Positions 31,113-39,382 of a stretch of DNA of 42,166 bases are shown piece by piece. Both the position numbers and the translations under genes were made by a program. Under the pieces are notes generated by a model, which made no database searches, was not told the origin of the DNA, and worked only from the letters and a program-made list of their open reading frames with translations. Numbering within the stretch: the first letter of the stretch is position 1; each line of letters starts with the position of its first letter. Origin of the DNA: Chloroflexota bacterium (GTDB taxonomy: Bacteria; Chloroflexota; Anaerolineae; Anaerolineales; Villigracilaceae); the NCBI GenBank assembly GCA_029782225.1, contig JAKOVF010000371.1, positions 1 to 42,166 of the forward strand. Reading direction: 5' to 3'.

Positions 31113-33560
31113 CTATTCATAGGCCAACACCTCGCGGATTGTGAGCCGTGCAGCGTTCCGCGCGGGCAAAATCGACGCGATGACCGAAAGCACCAGTACA
31201 AGTCCCAGCCAGATGGCATAACCTAGATAAGTAAAGACGACATCAATCGGAGTCTGGAATACTGCCAGGCTAACGATGTAGGAAAGCCCATAGGTAAACG
31301 GGATGGACAGGACGATGGCCAATGCGAATGAAATCATTCCAATCACGATTCCCTCCGCAATCACCGTCCGCATGACGGCACGATCATCGGCGCCGATAGC
31401 ACGCGTAATGCCAATCTCGCGTGTTCGCTCAAGGACATTCATGCCCATCGTGCCGGCCAGCCCCATCGAACCGACAATCGCCGTCAGAACCGCCATGATC
31501 AGTAAAAAGACAACCAGGACATCGAGGCTTTCGACCGCCGTATCCAGTGAGGCTCTGCCTGCTTCCGAACGATGGACCTTGTAGTCCTGCGCACGCAAGA
31601 GGGCATCCAATTCCTCCGCCTTTGCATCCTGATACGCCCGGTTATGCAGGTCGGTCACCAATTTGTACGTATATGCCTGGTTCGCCATATCATTCATCTG
31701 CGAAATATACTCATACGGTGCATAACCCAGAATGCCTTCACGGTCCACAAATTTGAAGATGCCGATCACCTGCCAGGACTCGGTGTTGCCATTAATCTTG
31801 AGTGGCAGATAATCACCCGGCTTCAAATTTGGGAAATAAGAAAGTACCGCTTCGCTGATGGCAAGCTTGCGTACATCATCCGCTCTGATCCAGCGCCCCT
31901 GCACCAGGAGAGGTTCGATCAACTCGCTGTTTGCAGGTGGGCCAAACATGTTGAGGTTCTCCAGGACCTCCCCATTCTTATCGAGCAGTTCCCCACTCAC
32001 GAATTGCCAGCCCTCCACATGCACGATGCCGTGCAATTGCATCGCCTGCTGTTCGATCTCGCGGATACGATACGGCTGATCGAAATCAAGCGAAATATCC
32101 GCAACAAAGTATTTCGAGATCTGGCCAATGTAATCATGCAATGTCGTGCGCACATTGAAAACTGCAATGAAAATCGCACCACCCATCGTGAGCGTGAATA
32201 ACGTCAGTGCCAAACGGCCTTTGCGGCGGAACGTGTTTCGCAGCGAGATGACAAAGGGCCGTGGGATGTGGATTCCCCGTTTCGCAAGCATACGCGTGAA
32301 CTTGATCTGCAACCAATCGATCCAATGGATCTTCGCCCCAGAGTCCGCTCCATGCGCCGCCGATGCTTGACCCTCCTCCCGGGCCACGTCTCCGCTGAGA
32401 GCGCGCAGGACCGTGATGCGTGAACCATTGGTCACAGGCACAAGCCCGGCAACCAGTGGAACCAGGATCCCAACTGAGATTTGGACTGCAAACGCGATCG
32501 GTACAATGCGATATCCAAGCAAATTAAAGTTCAACTTGGAGGAGATGAAGAGCGCAAGACCATAGGCACCCTGCCCACCGAGCGGCACCGCGATCAAGAG
32601 CGCCAGCACGCCAAAAGCCATGATCAGCGCCAGATACATCCAGAACACCTGTCGTCTCTGCCCGCCGACCAGCTTGATCACGCCAATATGACGCAGGTGC
32701 TGGTTGAGCAAGGCATTGAGCGTGTTCGCGATCAGGGAGCTTGAAAGGAACACAACCAGAATGCCCAGCGCCATCAGAATGCCAAGGATCGCATTGACCG
32801 TATCCGCCAGCGGATGCAGATGGGTTTCGGAAAAACGAGTGCGGATGACGGTCGTTCCATTCTTTTCGAGCTTATCCTTCAAATGCGCACCAACTTCACG
32901 GATGTGGAAAATGTCATCGCCGCCGCTTGCCACCGTCGCATAAACGCGATTGAAGGTATCTGGTTGGCCCAGGTATTGTAGTGTTGTCATCGTAACATAT
33001 GCGTAGGGTGCAGCCAGAAAGTCTCCTGCGCCTGTAGCCGTATCCTGCGCAATCCCGACAACCGGCATGCTTTTCACCGAACCATCCGGCAGCTCAAACT
33101 CAAGCGACCCACCCACATGCACGCCGTTTATATGATTCAGGACATCCTTTTCCAGAACAACTTCCCGTTTCTGTGGAATGATCCGGCCCTCTATCGGTAC
33201 CAGTAAATTGACCTTGTTTTTCTCGAAATCATCGAACGCGACGATATCCAGCGTTGTCCAGGTCTGAGTGCCGGGCTCGCGCACACGGATATTGAAAACA
33301 CGCCGCGCCTCGGCCAGGTCAATATTACGATCGTTGCGAATGGAGGTAAGTACGTCATCATTGAAATCGGCCATGCGCAGTTCGATATTCGAAGGGACAT
33401 TGGCAGCATAAGAAGCGCTCATGTCATGGGAGATGATCTCGTACGCGCCTGCGATGACTCCGATTGAAAATACACCTACTGCAATGGAAGATACCACCAG
33501 CAGTGTGCGGGCTTTGTTATCCAGCAAGTCGTGAATTACTTTTCGCCAACGAGGTTTCAT
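31113..33560 (-). CDS. MacB/FtsX-type ABC transporter permease
   Basis: 815 residues from ATG 33560 (a TTG 7 codons upstream is possible). One membrane helix near the N-terminus is followed by a large MacB-type periplasmic domain, three helices (about 265-390), a second N-terminal-like helix after the linker (near 450), a second extracellular domain and three last helices (about 690-810). This is a duplicated FtsX permease in one chain, so one copy could serve as the whole membrane part. It works with the ATPases upstream and the adaptor downstream, probably exporting a toxic or lipid-like compound. Confidence 0.9.
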   Translation of the reverse strand: MKPRWRKVIHDLLDNKARTLLVVSSIAVGVFSIGVIAGAYEIISHDMSASYAANVPSNIELRMADFNDDVLTSIRNDRNIDLAEARRVFNIRVREPGTQTWTTLDIVAFDDFEKNKVNLLVPIEGRIIPQKREVVLEKDVLNHINGVHVGGSLEFELPDGSVKSMPVVGIAQDTATGAGDFLAAPYAYVTMTTLQYLGQPDTFNRVYATVASGGDDIFHIREVGAHLKDKLEKNGTTVIRTRFSETHLHPLADTVNAILGILMALGILVVFLSSSLIANTLNALLNQHLRHIGVIKLVGGQRRQVFWMYLALIMAFGVLALLIAVPLGGQGAYGLALFISSKLNFNLLGYRIVPIAFAVQISVGILVPLVAGLVPVTNGSRITVLRALSGDVAREEGQASAAHGADSGAKIHWIDWLQIKFTRMLAKRGIHIPRPFVISLRNTFRRKGRLALTLFTLTMGGAIFIAVFNVRTTLHDYIGQISKYFVADISLDFDQPYRIREIEQQAMQLHGIVHVEGWQFVSGELLDKNGEVLENLNMFGPPANSELIEPLLVQGRWIRADDVRKLAISEAVLSYFPNLKPGDYLPLKINGNTESWQVIGIFKFVDREGILGYAPYEYISQMNDMANQAYTYKLVTDLHNRAYQDAKAEELDALLRAQDYKVHRSEAGRASLDTAVESLDVLVVFLLIMAVLTAIVGSMGLAGTMGMNVLERTREIGITRAIGADDRAVMRTVIAEGIVIGMISFALAIVLSIPFTYGLSYIVSLAVFQTPIDVVFTYLGYAIWLGLVLVLSVIASILPARNAARLTIREVLAYE

Positions 33561-33583
33561 AATTTTTGTAACGGACTCCAACG

Positions 33584-33650
33584 TCTTATCATCCCCGTAG
33601 GGGACCTGACGTTGGAGTTTGTTGGATTCCCGAAGTCAGGAGACTTCGGA
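33584..33650. repeat. Inverted repeats between ATPase and permease genes
   Basis: ACTCCAACGTC...GACGTTGGAGT (33583-33619) encloses CCCC-GTA-GGGG; next to it CCGAAGTC-AGGA-GACTTCGG forms a second hairpin. The last codons of the ATPase/cNMP gene, including its stop, are within the second hairpin. Confidence 0.7.
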
Positions 33651-34793
33651 CTCCACGTTCCTTCTCTTCCAATCCTCCAGCCGATTGTCAGCAATCTTTC
33701 TTAGCGCATCGGCTGTAACGGGGGACTCATTCAAAATGCGCAAAAATTCCGCGCGCGGATAGGTCAGGATTTCTACAGGCTCCGCTCCTGCCCTCACACA
33801 TGCATTTGACTTACCACCATTTAATAGTTCGATCTCGCCAAAAAAATCATTTGCTTTCAGATGTGCCAAAACTCTGCTTTGCGAGTCTAGCCCCGCAATA
33901 ACGTCAACCGAGCCATCGGCAATTAGATATAGAGAATCCACATCCTTCTCACACTCTAGAATAATTTCATTTGGTTGAAACATTTGACGCTTTGCGTCCT
34001 TCGTGATCTCCAACATGTGCCGATGACGAAGCCATGGCAGAGCACGCGAGACCGTCTCATCAATTAACTCCCCATCGGAAATGATGATGTTGCGTGTCGT
34101 GCGTGAGGTGAGAGATGGGTCGTGAGTCACCATCAAAATTGTCTTGCCGCTGCGCGAGAGCTCTTCAAATAAATCAATGATCACATTGGCAGATTTTGAG
34201 TCCAGGTTGCCCGTTGGCTCATCTGCCACCAGCAGCGGCGGATCGCAGGCCAGTGCACGCGCAATCGCCGCGAGTTGCTGCTGTCCCGTTGAAACGGACA
34301 CGGGCAGTTTGTTCGCAAATTTTTCAAGCCCTACCATTTCCAACATTTGCATGGCTCGCCGGGGACGTTCGTCAAAGTCATACAGCTCGGCATAGTCCAT
34401 CGAGAGCATGACATTCTCCGCCAGGGTCAGCATGGGTAACAGCTGGAAGAATTGGAAGACGATGCCAAGGTTTCGCCCCCGCCAGCGCGAACGCTGACTC
34501 TCGGTCACACCGGTGTAGATGTCCGTGCCGCCGATGATCATCCTGCCCGCCGTGGGATGGTCGATGCCTGTGATCATGTTCAAAAGGGTGGATTTGCCGC
34601 TCCCCGATTTGCCGACAATCGAAACAAACTCGCCCTTGTAAATGGTCAGGTCAATCCCTTTGAGGACGGTGAACTCCCCCGCGGAGTTCTTGAATGTTTT
34701 GACAATGCCATGCATATCGATCATGGCGTCAGGGTGGGACATCTCGTGGGTAACGAGACCATCCCTAGGCCGGGAAAGAAGCGGTGCTTTCAT
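33636..34793 (-). CDS. ABC ATPase fused to a cNMP-binding-like domain
   Basis: 385 residues. Residues 22-250 are a LolD/MacB-type ATPase: Walker A G-K-S-G-S-G-K-S-T (61-69), Q-loop F-Q-F-F-Q, Walker B L-L-V-A-D-E-P (187-193) and H224. The signature is V-S-T-G-Q-Q-Q rather than L-S-G-G-Q-Q. Residues about 268-355 look like a cyclic-nucleotide-binding fold (F-Q-P-N-E-I-I, S-L-Y-L-I-A-D-G-S-V-D-V, F-F-G-E-I-E-L-L-N-G-G); the Arg that binds cyclic phosphate is not in its usual place (K-S-N-A). The start overlaps the stop of the upstream ATPase (ATGA). The domain may let a small ligand gate the exporter. Confidence 0.9.
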   Translation of the reverse strand: MKAPLLSRPRDGLVTHEMSHPDAMIDMHGIVKTFKNSAGEFTVLKGIDLTIYKGEFVSIVGKSGSGKSTLLNMITGIDHPTAGRMIIGGTDIYTGVTESQRSRWRGRNLGIVFQFFQLLPMLTLAENVMLSMDYAELYDFDERPRRAMQMLEMVGLEKFANKLPVSVSTGQQQLAAIARALACDPPLLVADEPTGNLDSKSANVIIDLFEELSRSGKTILMVTHDPSLTSRTTRNIIISDGELIDETVSRALPWLRHRHMLEITKDAKRQMFQPNEIILECEKDVDSLYLIADGSVDVIAGLDSQSRVLAHLKANDFFGEIELLNGGKSNACVRAGAEPVEILTYPRAEFLRILNESPVTADALRKIADNRLEDWKRRNVESEVS

Positions 34794-35560
34794 TTCGCGC
34801 CTACCCCCTCTCGACGAAGTTCTTCCTTGACGATCTCCCCATCCGCAATCGTAAGGTGCCGCGTAAATCGTGAAGTCAGCGAACTGTCATGCGTCACCAT
34901 AATGATGGTCTTGCCCTGTTCAGTGACCAGATGCTCGAAGACCTCAAAGATGTGATCGGCTGTCAGAGAGTCGAGGCTGCCGGTTGGCTCATCCGCAACC
35001 AGAATGGGCGGATCGTTCGCCAGGGCACGCGCAATCGCCACACGCTGCTGCTGCCCGCCGGAGATCTGACCGGGCAGTTTATTGGCCTGATCCTCAAGCT
35101 CAACCAGGCGCAGCAGTCCCAGAGCGCGCTCGCGGGATTCACGCGGCCTGAAGAGTCCACAGAGATCCATCGGGAGCGTGATGTTCTCGATGAGGGTCAG
35201 CATAGGCAAAAGCTGGAACGATTGGTAGATAATGCCGAGATTCTTTCCCCTCCACAGTGCAATCTGATCTTCACTCAAGTGGTGAATCGAAATTGTATCC
35301 CCGTTCGAACGGAAAACAACCTCACCCGAGGTCACTTTATCAACGCCGGTGATCATATTCAGAAGGGTGGATTTACCTGCCCCCGATTTGCCAACCACGC
35401 CAACAAATTCGTGTGTACCGATATGTAGACTGATACCGCGCAGCGCCTCAAACTCGCCCGCCGCGGTGGAATAAACTTTCACTACGTCGAGAAGCTCAAT
35501 TAATGACGATCCTTCAGCAGAGCCGTTGGAACGGTTTGGCGAGACTGACACGAAACCCAC
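34790..35560 (-). CDS. ABC transporter ATPase (MacB/LolD type)
   Basis: 256 residues, GTG start. Walker [10 protein letters not shown], signature I-S-G-G-Q-Q-Q-R, Walker [13 protein letters not shown] and the H-loop V-T-H-D are all canonical. First gene of the efflux operon; the second ATPase overlaps its stop. The two may form a heterodimer, with this one having the intact signature. The TetR gene is divergent from it, 138 nt away. Confidence 0.92.
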   Translation of the reverse strand: MGFVSVSPNRSNGSAEGSSLIELLDVVKVYSTAAGEFEALRGISLHIGTHEFVGVVGKSGAGKSTLLNMITGVDKVTSGEVVFRSNGDTISIHHLSEDQIALWRGKNLGIIYQSFQLLPMLTLIENITLPMDLCGLFRPRESRERALGLLRLVELEDQANKLPGQISGGQQQRVAIARALANDPPILVADEPTGSLDSLTADHIFEVFEHLVTEQGKTIIMVTHDSSLTSRFTRHLTIADGEIVKEELRREGVGAK

Positions 35561-35698
35561 AGTTTACTTTACCTTGTTGGCGAGATATAATAGCAACATT
35601 AGACAATGATTAATAATTGACTTTGTATATTTTTGTACTTTGTCCATTATAATGAGTAATCAATCCTTGTCAATGCCCGGTTAGAAAGGCCTTCGCAG
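35561..35698. promoter_or_regulatory. AT-rich divergent control region of efflux operon and tetR
   Basis: The gap between the operon and tetR is strongly AT-rich. TATAAT at 35648-35653 can serve tetR; a TATTAT box near 35588 on the minus strand can serve the operon. ACTTTGT occurs twice (35621 and 35638 area) and could be part of a TetR operator, but no clean palindrome was found. Confidence 0.5.
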
Positions 35699-36361
35699 AT
35701 GAACCAGCCCCTCGAAAAAAACAAAATAGACCGACGCATCCAGCGCACTCGCCAGTCACTGCGTGCGGCCCTCTTCGAACTCATGAAAGACAAGGAGTAT
35801 GATGCCATCTCGATTGAGGAGATCACCGAGCGAGCTAACGTTGGTCGGGCAACCTTTTACCTGCACTACAAGGATAAAGAGGATCTGCTGCTGGAGGAGT
35901 TCAGCGAAATGGCAAATGAGAAAGCGCAAATTCTCTCTGAGATCCCATTTTCAGCCTGGCTGCCATCGCAGGAGGATCCAGATGATTCAAAAGAAATTAC
36001 CCCTGCTCCTCCCCTCCTGATGGTTTTCCAGCACATCTACGATAATTCGGAGTTGTACAATATTCTCCTGAAGAGTGAACGATCCAGCCGAATTGTTGAA
36101 CGCATCCGCAAAATTGCGACCGAGGCGATCGTCAGATTTGTGGAGACGAAGTTGAAGACCGACCCCATCCCGATCTTCGTTGAAGTGCCGATTAACCTGC
36201 TTGCGGCCTTTTTCAGTGGATCGCTGTTGAGCAGTGTAGATTGGTGGCTCGAAGAAAAGATGCAGCACACGCCTGAGCAAATGACGTACATGTTCCAGAG
36301 TCTTTTCTTCCGGGGAGCCAGAAAAACAATGGGATTGCTAAAGGACTCGGATACAAAATGA
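35699..36361 (+). CDS. TetR/AcrR family regulator
   Basis: 220 residues. N-terminal helix-turn-helix: T-R-Q-S-L-R-A-A-L-F-E-L-M, I-S-I-E-E-I-T-E-R-A-N-V-G-R-A-T-F-Y-L-H-Y-K-D-K-E-D-L-L, the classic TetR pattern. The rest is a helical ligand-binding and dimer domain. It lies head-to-head with the efflux operon and most likely represses it until a transported compound binds. The ligand is not predictable. Confidence 0.93.
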   Translation: MNQPLEKNKIDRRIQRTRQSLRAALFELMKDKEYDAISIEEITERANVGRATFYLHYKDKEDLLLEEFSEMANEKAQILSEIPFSAWLPSQEDPDDSKEITPAPPLLMVFQHIYDNSELYNILLKSERSSRIVERIRKIATEAIVRFVETKLKTDPIPIFVEVPINLLAAFFSGSLLSSVDWWLEEKMQHTPEQMTYMFQSLFFRGARKTMGLLKDSDTK

Positions 36362-36379
36362 GCTTCCAGCACGATACAT

Positions 36380-36407
36380 AAAAACAGCCGCCGCGGCGGC
36401 TGTTTTT
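36380..36407. terminator. Bidirectional palindromic terminator
   Basis: A perfect palindrome, AAAACAGCCGCCG / CGGCGGCTGTTTT with no loop spacer, with T tracts on both strands, between the convergent tetR and HTH genes. Confidence 0.85.
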
Positions 36408-36433
36408 GTATACCAGCAATCGAGAGCCAAACT

Positions 36434-36745
36434 TTATTTTGCGGTCTGCGCAATGAACTGCTGTAATTGCTGACGATATTGCTCAAATGCCCGGCGTCCA
36501 TTCGCAGTTAATTTACAGATGGTGAGTGGAAGTTTTCCCTTGAAAGTCTTCTCGATCTTAATATAGCCGGCATTTTCCAGTTTGCTGAGGTGCGCGGAGA
36601 GATTTCCTTTTGTGAGACCTGACTCGCGTTGGAGAAAGAGGAAGTCCGCGCTTTCTACCGCCGCGAGGATCGTGACGATCAGCAGCCGCGCAGGCTCATG
36701 CACAATCCGGTCCAGATCGGTCAGATTGCGCAGGTCATCAGCCAT
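36434..36745 (-). CDS. Winged-helix transcriptional regulator
   Basis: 103 residues. A single winged helix: H-E-P-A-R-L-L-I-V-T-I-L, F-L-F-L-Q-R-E-S-G-L-T-K-G-N-L-S-A-H-L-S-K-L-E-N-A-G-Y-I, then the wing K-T-F-K-G-K-L-P. This pattern is that of small ArsR/MarR-like regulators (winged helix DNA-binding family). It overlaps the upstream membrane-protein gene by 8 nt (ATGGCTGA). A perfect palindrome in the shared promoter (37406-37421) is its likely operator. Confidence 0.88.
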   Translation of the reverse strand: MADDLRNLTDLDRIVHEPARLLIVTILAAVESADFLFLQRESGLTKGNLSAHLSKLENAGYIKIEKTFKGKLPLTICKLTANGRRAFEQYRQQLQQFIAQTAK

Positions 36746-37373
36746 TGTCCGCTCCCGCTGGCATGGGATTCTCGCTCAAGTAACGCCTCAAAACGATGGC
36801 GCCCGATATCGCAAGCGTAAGACCCATCAGGCCGTAGAACAAACCCAGGTTATAGCCGCTGGCAAAACCGCTGATAGAGAGCACAACACCAAGCGCCAGG
36901 GAAAGCAAGCTGAAAAAATAGAACCGCAGGACACCGGAGGTCCATCCCTGTTTGACGAGGAATATCACCGCGACCAGCACGCCGGTGATCGCAACCATTG
37001 CATCGATCGATTGAATCTTGCGTGCAAGGATGACCGAGGTGATAGCCACCGCCATCGCCACAACTGCGGTCAAGATCCGCGTCCGGGTCACATTCCCACC
37101 GCTAACGCGATATTCCACATATCCGGTGCGCGGGTAGGTCAGGCGCGTTTTCAGGAGATTGAGCAGCTTGCGGCCGAGGAAGGCCGCGCCGATCACGATC
37201 AGGATAAAAAGAACCTGGAGCACCCCGCCCACCAACGTTTCGTTGAAGTATTGCTGTGCCGTGAAATAGAGTGCCAGCAGGACGAATACCGCCCCGCCCA
37301 GGAGTTCCCCGATCCCATCTGAATACCAGTAGCGCTTTACACGCTGTTCGATTTGTACAGTTTCGTCTTTCAT
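36738..37373 (-). CDS. Integral membrane protein of unknown function
   Basis: 211 residues with about six membrane helices in pairs and a conserved-looking start (V-K-R-Y-W-Y-S-D-G-I-G-E-L). No catalytic motif seen. It has a strong promoter and ribosome site (GAAGGAG) and is co-translated with a winged-helix regulator; small membrane proteins paired with such regulators are common and often of unknown role. Confidence 0.8.
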   Translation of the reverse strand: MKDETVQIEQRVKRYWYSDGIGELLGGAVFVLLALYFTAQQYFNETLVGGVLQVLFILIVIGAAFLGRKLLNLLKTRLTYPRTGYVEYRVSGGNVTRTRILTAVVAMAVAITSVILARKIQSIDAMVAITGVLVAVIFLVKQGWTSGVLRFYFFSLLSLALGVVLSISGFASGYNLGLFYGLMGLTLAISGAIVLRRYLSENPMPAGADNG

Positions 37374-37405
37374 TTTTTCTCCTTCATTTGCAATGTGGTT
37401 TGTAT

Positions 37406-37449
37406 TGCAAACTAGTTTGCAGTATACACACCTTTCCCGAGTCTGTCAA
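37406..37449 (-). promoter_or_regulatory. Consensus promoter with palindromic operator
   Basis: On the minus strand: TTGACA (37449-37444), 17-nt spacer, TATACT (37426-37421), then directly the perfect palindrome TGCAAACTAGTTTGCA (37421-37406). More TTGCAA half-sites follow at 37387-37393. A bound repressor would cover the transcription start. Confidence 0.85.
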
Positions 37450-37459
37450 GGGAATCAAA

Positions 37460-37486
37460 TTGGCCTGTCAGATTTGGATAGGCCAA
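37460..37486 (-). terminator. Hairpin after the lipoprotein gene
   Basis: TTGGCCT / AGGCCAA stem of 7 bp with a 13-nt loop, followed on the minus strand by TTTGATT. A moderate terminator between the lipoprotein gene and the promoter of the membrane protein. Confidence 0.5.
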
Positions 37487-37505
37487 CTGCAAGTTCCAGA
37501 CCACT

Positions 37506-38237
37506 TCACTTTTGGAGGCAGGCCAATATTTCTCTTACAACACCCTGTGGTTCAGATTTGACAAGTGCCAGCACGGGTACAGTCCCCGCGTGGAAAACGA
37601 TCCGGGAATCCCCTGGCTTCCAATGCTTCGGAAGGATTCCCACCGCGTCTTTTTCCGCGTTCGATAGATCGGACATCTGCTGGGGGCTGGCTGCCACCTT
37701 CGCGAAAGATGTGACGCCTCTTCCCGCCATCACCAGCTGATCGAACATCTGCTGCACATCCTCGCCTGGGTCATACACCCACACCTGCACCGACGGATTT
37801 CCCTGGCCAGCGAATAAGGCCTGAGCTGCATCCAGCGTCAGGTTTTGGACTGAACTCTCACGATGTGTGACGATCAGGATTTCTTCTGTGTCGATTTGAT
37901 ATGCAGGAGTACTCAAATTTTCAGGCTCGCCAAGCCGCAAGACAATTTCGGCGGAATCAGGATCGGTCAAGTTGAGCGTGGCCACAGATTTCGCGGCACA
38001 TGAAAATGCTTCTGTTAACCAAGGCTGCGTGGACTGTGTGGCATAAATATTAACAACTTGCGTTGGGGCCACCTCCGTCACAGCAGGTGAACAGGAGGAA
38101 AGAAGAAACAAGAATCCTGTCAGCGCGAGGAGGGCGCTTTTCCCGAAGAAGCAATCTCTGATAGAACGAAGAATCTCATCGAGGGGGCCCCAACATCTAC
38201 AAGGAGATTGCTTCGGGCTACGCCCTCGCAATGACAT
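37506..38237 (-). CDS. Substrate-binding-like lipoprotein with repeat-derived start
   Basis: About 243 residues from ATG 38237. A signal with a lipobox appears late (L-L-A-L-T-G-F-L-F-L-L-S-S-C-S, Cys near residue 49), so the true start may be closer to it, although no ATG exists there. The mature part has I-L-I-V-T-H-R-E, L-T-L-D-A-A-Q-A-L-F-A-G-Q and V-Q-V-W-V-Y, typical of phosphate- or molybdate-type periplasmic-binding folds. The bases 38124-38235, coding for the first ~40 residues, are a dispersed repeat. No permease or ATPase gene is adjacent, so the ligand is unknown. Confidence 0.7.
   Translation of the reverse strand: MSLRGRSPKQSPCRCWGPLDEILRSIRDCFFGKSALLALTGFLFLLSSCSPAVTEVAPTQVVNIYATQSTQPWLTEAFSCAAKSVATLNLTDPDSAEIVLRLGEPENLSTPAYQIDTEEILIVTHRESSVQNLTLDAAQALFAGQGNPSVQVWVYDPGEDVQQMFDQLVMAGRGVTSFAKVAASPQQMSDLSNAEKDAVGILPKHWKPGDSRIVFHAGTVPVLALVKSEPQGVVREILACLQK
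38124..38235. repeat. Dispersed palindromic repeat (GAAGCAATCT family), second copy
   Basis: CGAGGAGGGCG...GAAGCAATCT...AGATTGCTTCGGG...CCCTCGCAATGAC; relates to the copy at 26775-26865. It lies over the 5' end of the lipoprotein gene and the 3' end of the M20 peptidase region. Confidence 0.75.
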
Positions 38238-38245
38238 TAGCAACT

Positions 38246-39352
38246 CTACCACTCCCTCAGCAATGCGGCGAGAAGTTTGGAGCGTTCAGAAAGGCTATCT
38301 GCAAAGAGATACTCGCGCTCGGAGTGATAACCCTCTCCAATAGTGCCCATGCCGTCAATCACGGGAATGCCCAAAGGGGCAACAAAGTTTGCGTCGGAAA
38401 CTCCGCCGCTGCCGCCGGCTTTGAGGTCCAGGCCGAGCTTTGCAGCAATGGACTTAACCTTTTCAAAGGTCTTTTTCATCGTGTCATCAAAAGGCATGGG
38501 GCCGCGATTGAGTCCGCCGGTGACTTCGATCGAGGTGCCGTCGAGGAGAGGCTTGAGGGCAGACATCTCCCGTTCGAGGCGGGGCCATTCGTCGGGTTGT
38601 AAGATGCGGAAATCCACTTCAATAGAGGCTTCATCCGGCACAACGTTGGAAACTGTCCCACCGCGAATGACACCCACATTCAGAGTCGTCCCTTTGGAAT
38701 AATCTGTCATCTTTTGAATCGCAAGCACTTGATGCGCCATCTCCTCAATGGCATTCCGTCCCTTTTCATGATCGCCGCCCGCGTGGGCTGCGCGTCCATG
38801 TGCCTTGACCCAGAACTCGCCGCCGCCTTTGCGCCACGTTTTCAGGGAGCCATCCACCAGTGCGGACTCAAGCACGAAGACCATCGCGGATTCTTTCGCC
38901 AGCCGCTCGATCAAGCCGCGGGAAGTATGGCTGCCAATCTCTTCATCTGACGTGCAAAGCAAAGTAACCGGTCGACTTAGCCCGGATTGTTGTGCTTCCT
39001 CGATTGCGGCAAGCGAAATCGCAATGCCCGATTTCATATCCAGGGTGCCGGGACCAAAGATCTTGCCATCCGCTTCGCGATAGGGCATCTTCGCAAGCGT
39101 GCCAATCGGAAAGACAGTGTCCATATGGCAGAGGAGGAGAATGCCGCCATCACCCTGGCCTCTCTCGAGGGGAGAGGGCGAGAAACGGGCAATGATATGA
39201 TCACCCGTTTCCTGATTTGGAACAACTTCGACCTGCGCTCCCAACTTGCGAGCCTCCTCCACAACAATCGCAGCCACCCGGTTGACGGCTCCCTTATCGC
39301 TTGAAGGCGATTCGGTTTCGACAAGTTTTCTTAGCAGCGATTTCTGATCCAT
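38246..39352 (-). CDS. M20 family metallopeptidase (glutamate carboxypeptidase-like)
   Basis: 368 residues. H-M-D-T-V-F-P and G-P-G-T-L-D-M-K-S-G give the first zinc ligands, D-E-E-I-G-S the catalytic Glu pair, then G-R-A-A-H-A-G-G-D-H-E-K-G-R-N-A in the dimer domain, typical of carboxypeptidase G2-like proteins. It removes C-terminal residues from peptides or folate-like compounds. About 10 residues (S-P-S-P-L-E-R-G-Q-G) at 52-63 are encoded by a CCCTCTCC-type repeat. Confidence 0.92.
   Translation of the reverse strand: MDQKSLLRKLVETESPSSDKGAVNRVAAIVVEEARKLGAQVEVVPNQETGDHIIARFSPSPLERGQGDGGILLLCHMDTVFPIGTLAKMPYREADGKIFGPGTLDMKSGIAISLAAIEEAQQSGLSRPVTLLCTSDEEIGSHTSRGLIERLAKESAMVFVLESALVDGSLKTWRKGGGEFWVKAHGRAAHAGGDHEKGRNAIEEMAHQVLAIQKMTDYSKGTTLNVGVIRGGTVSNVVPDEASIEVDFRILQPDEWPRLEREMSALKPLLDGTSIEVTGGLNRGPMPFDDTMKKTFEKVKSIAAKLGLDLKAGGSGGVSDANFVAPLGIPVIDGMGTIGEGYHSEREYLFADSLSERSKLLAALLREW
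39151..39181. repeat. CCCTCTCC-type repeat inside the M20 peptidase gene
   Basis: CCTCTCTCGAGGGGAGAGGG with flanks is palindromic and resembles 4863-4892. It lies in frame and encodes a loop between two beta strands. Confidence 0.55.
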
Positions 39353-39382
39353 GATCCTCCAGTGTCAAACGTCCCACACAAT

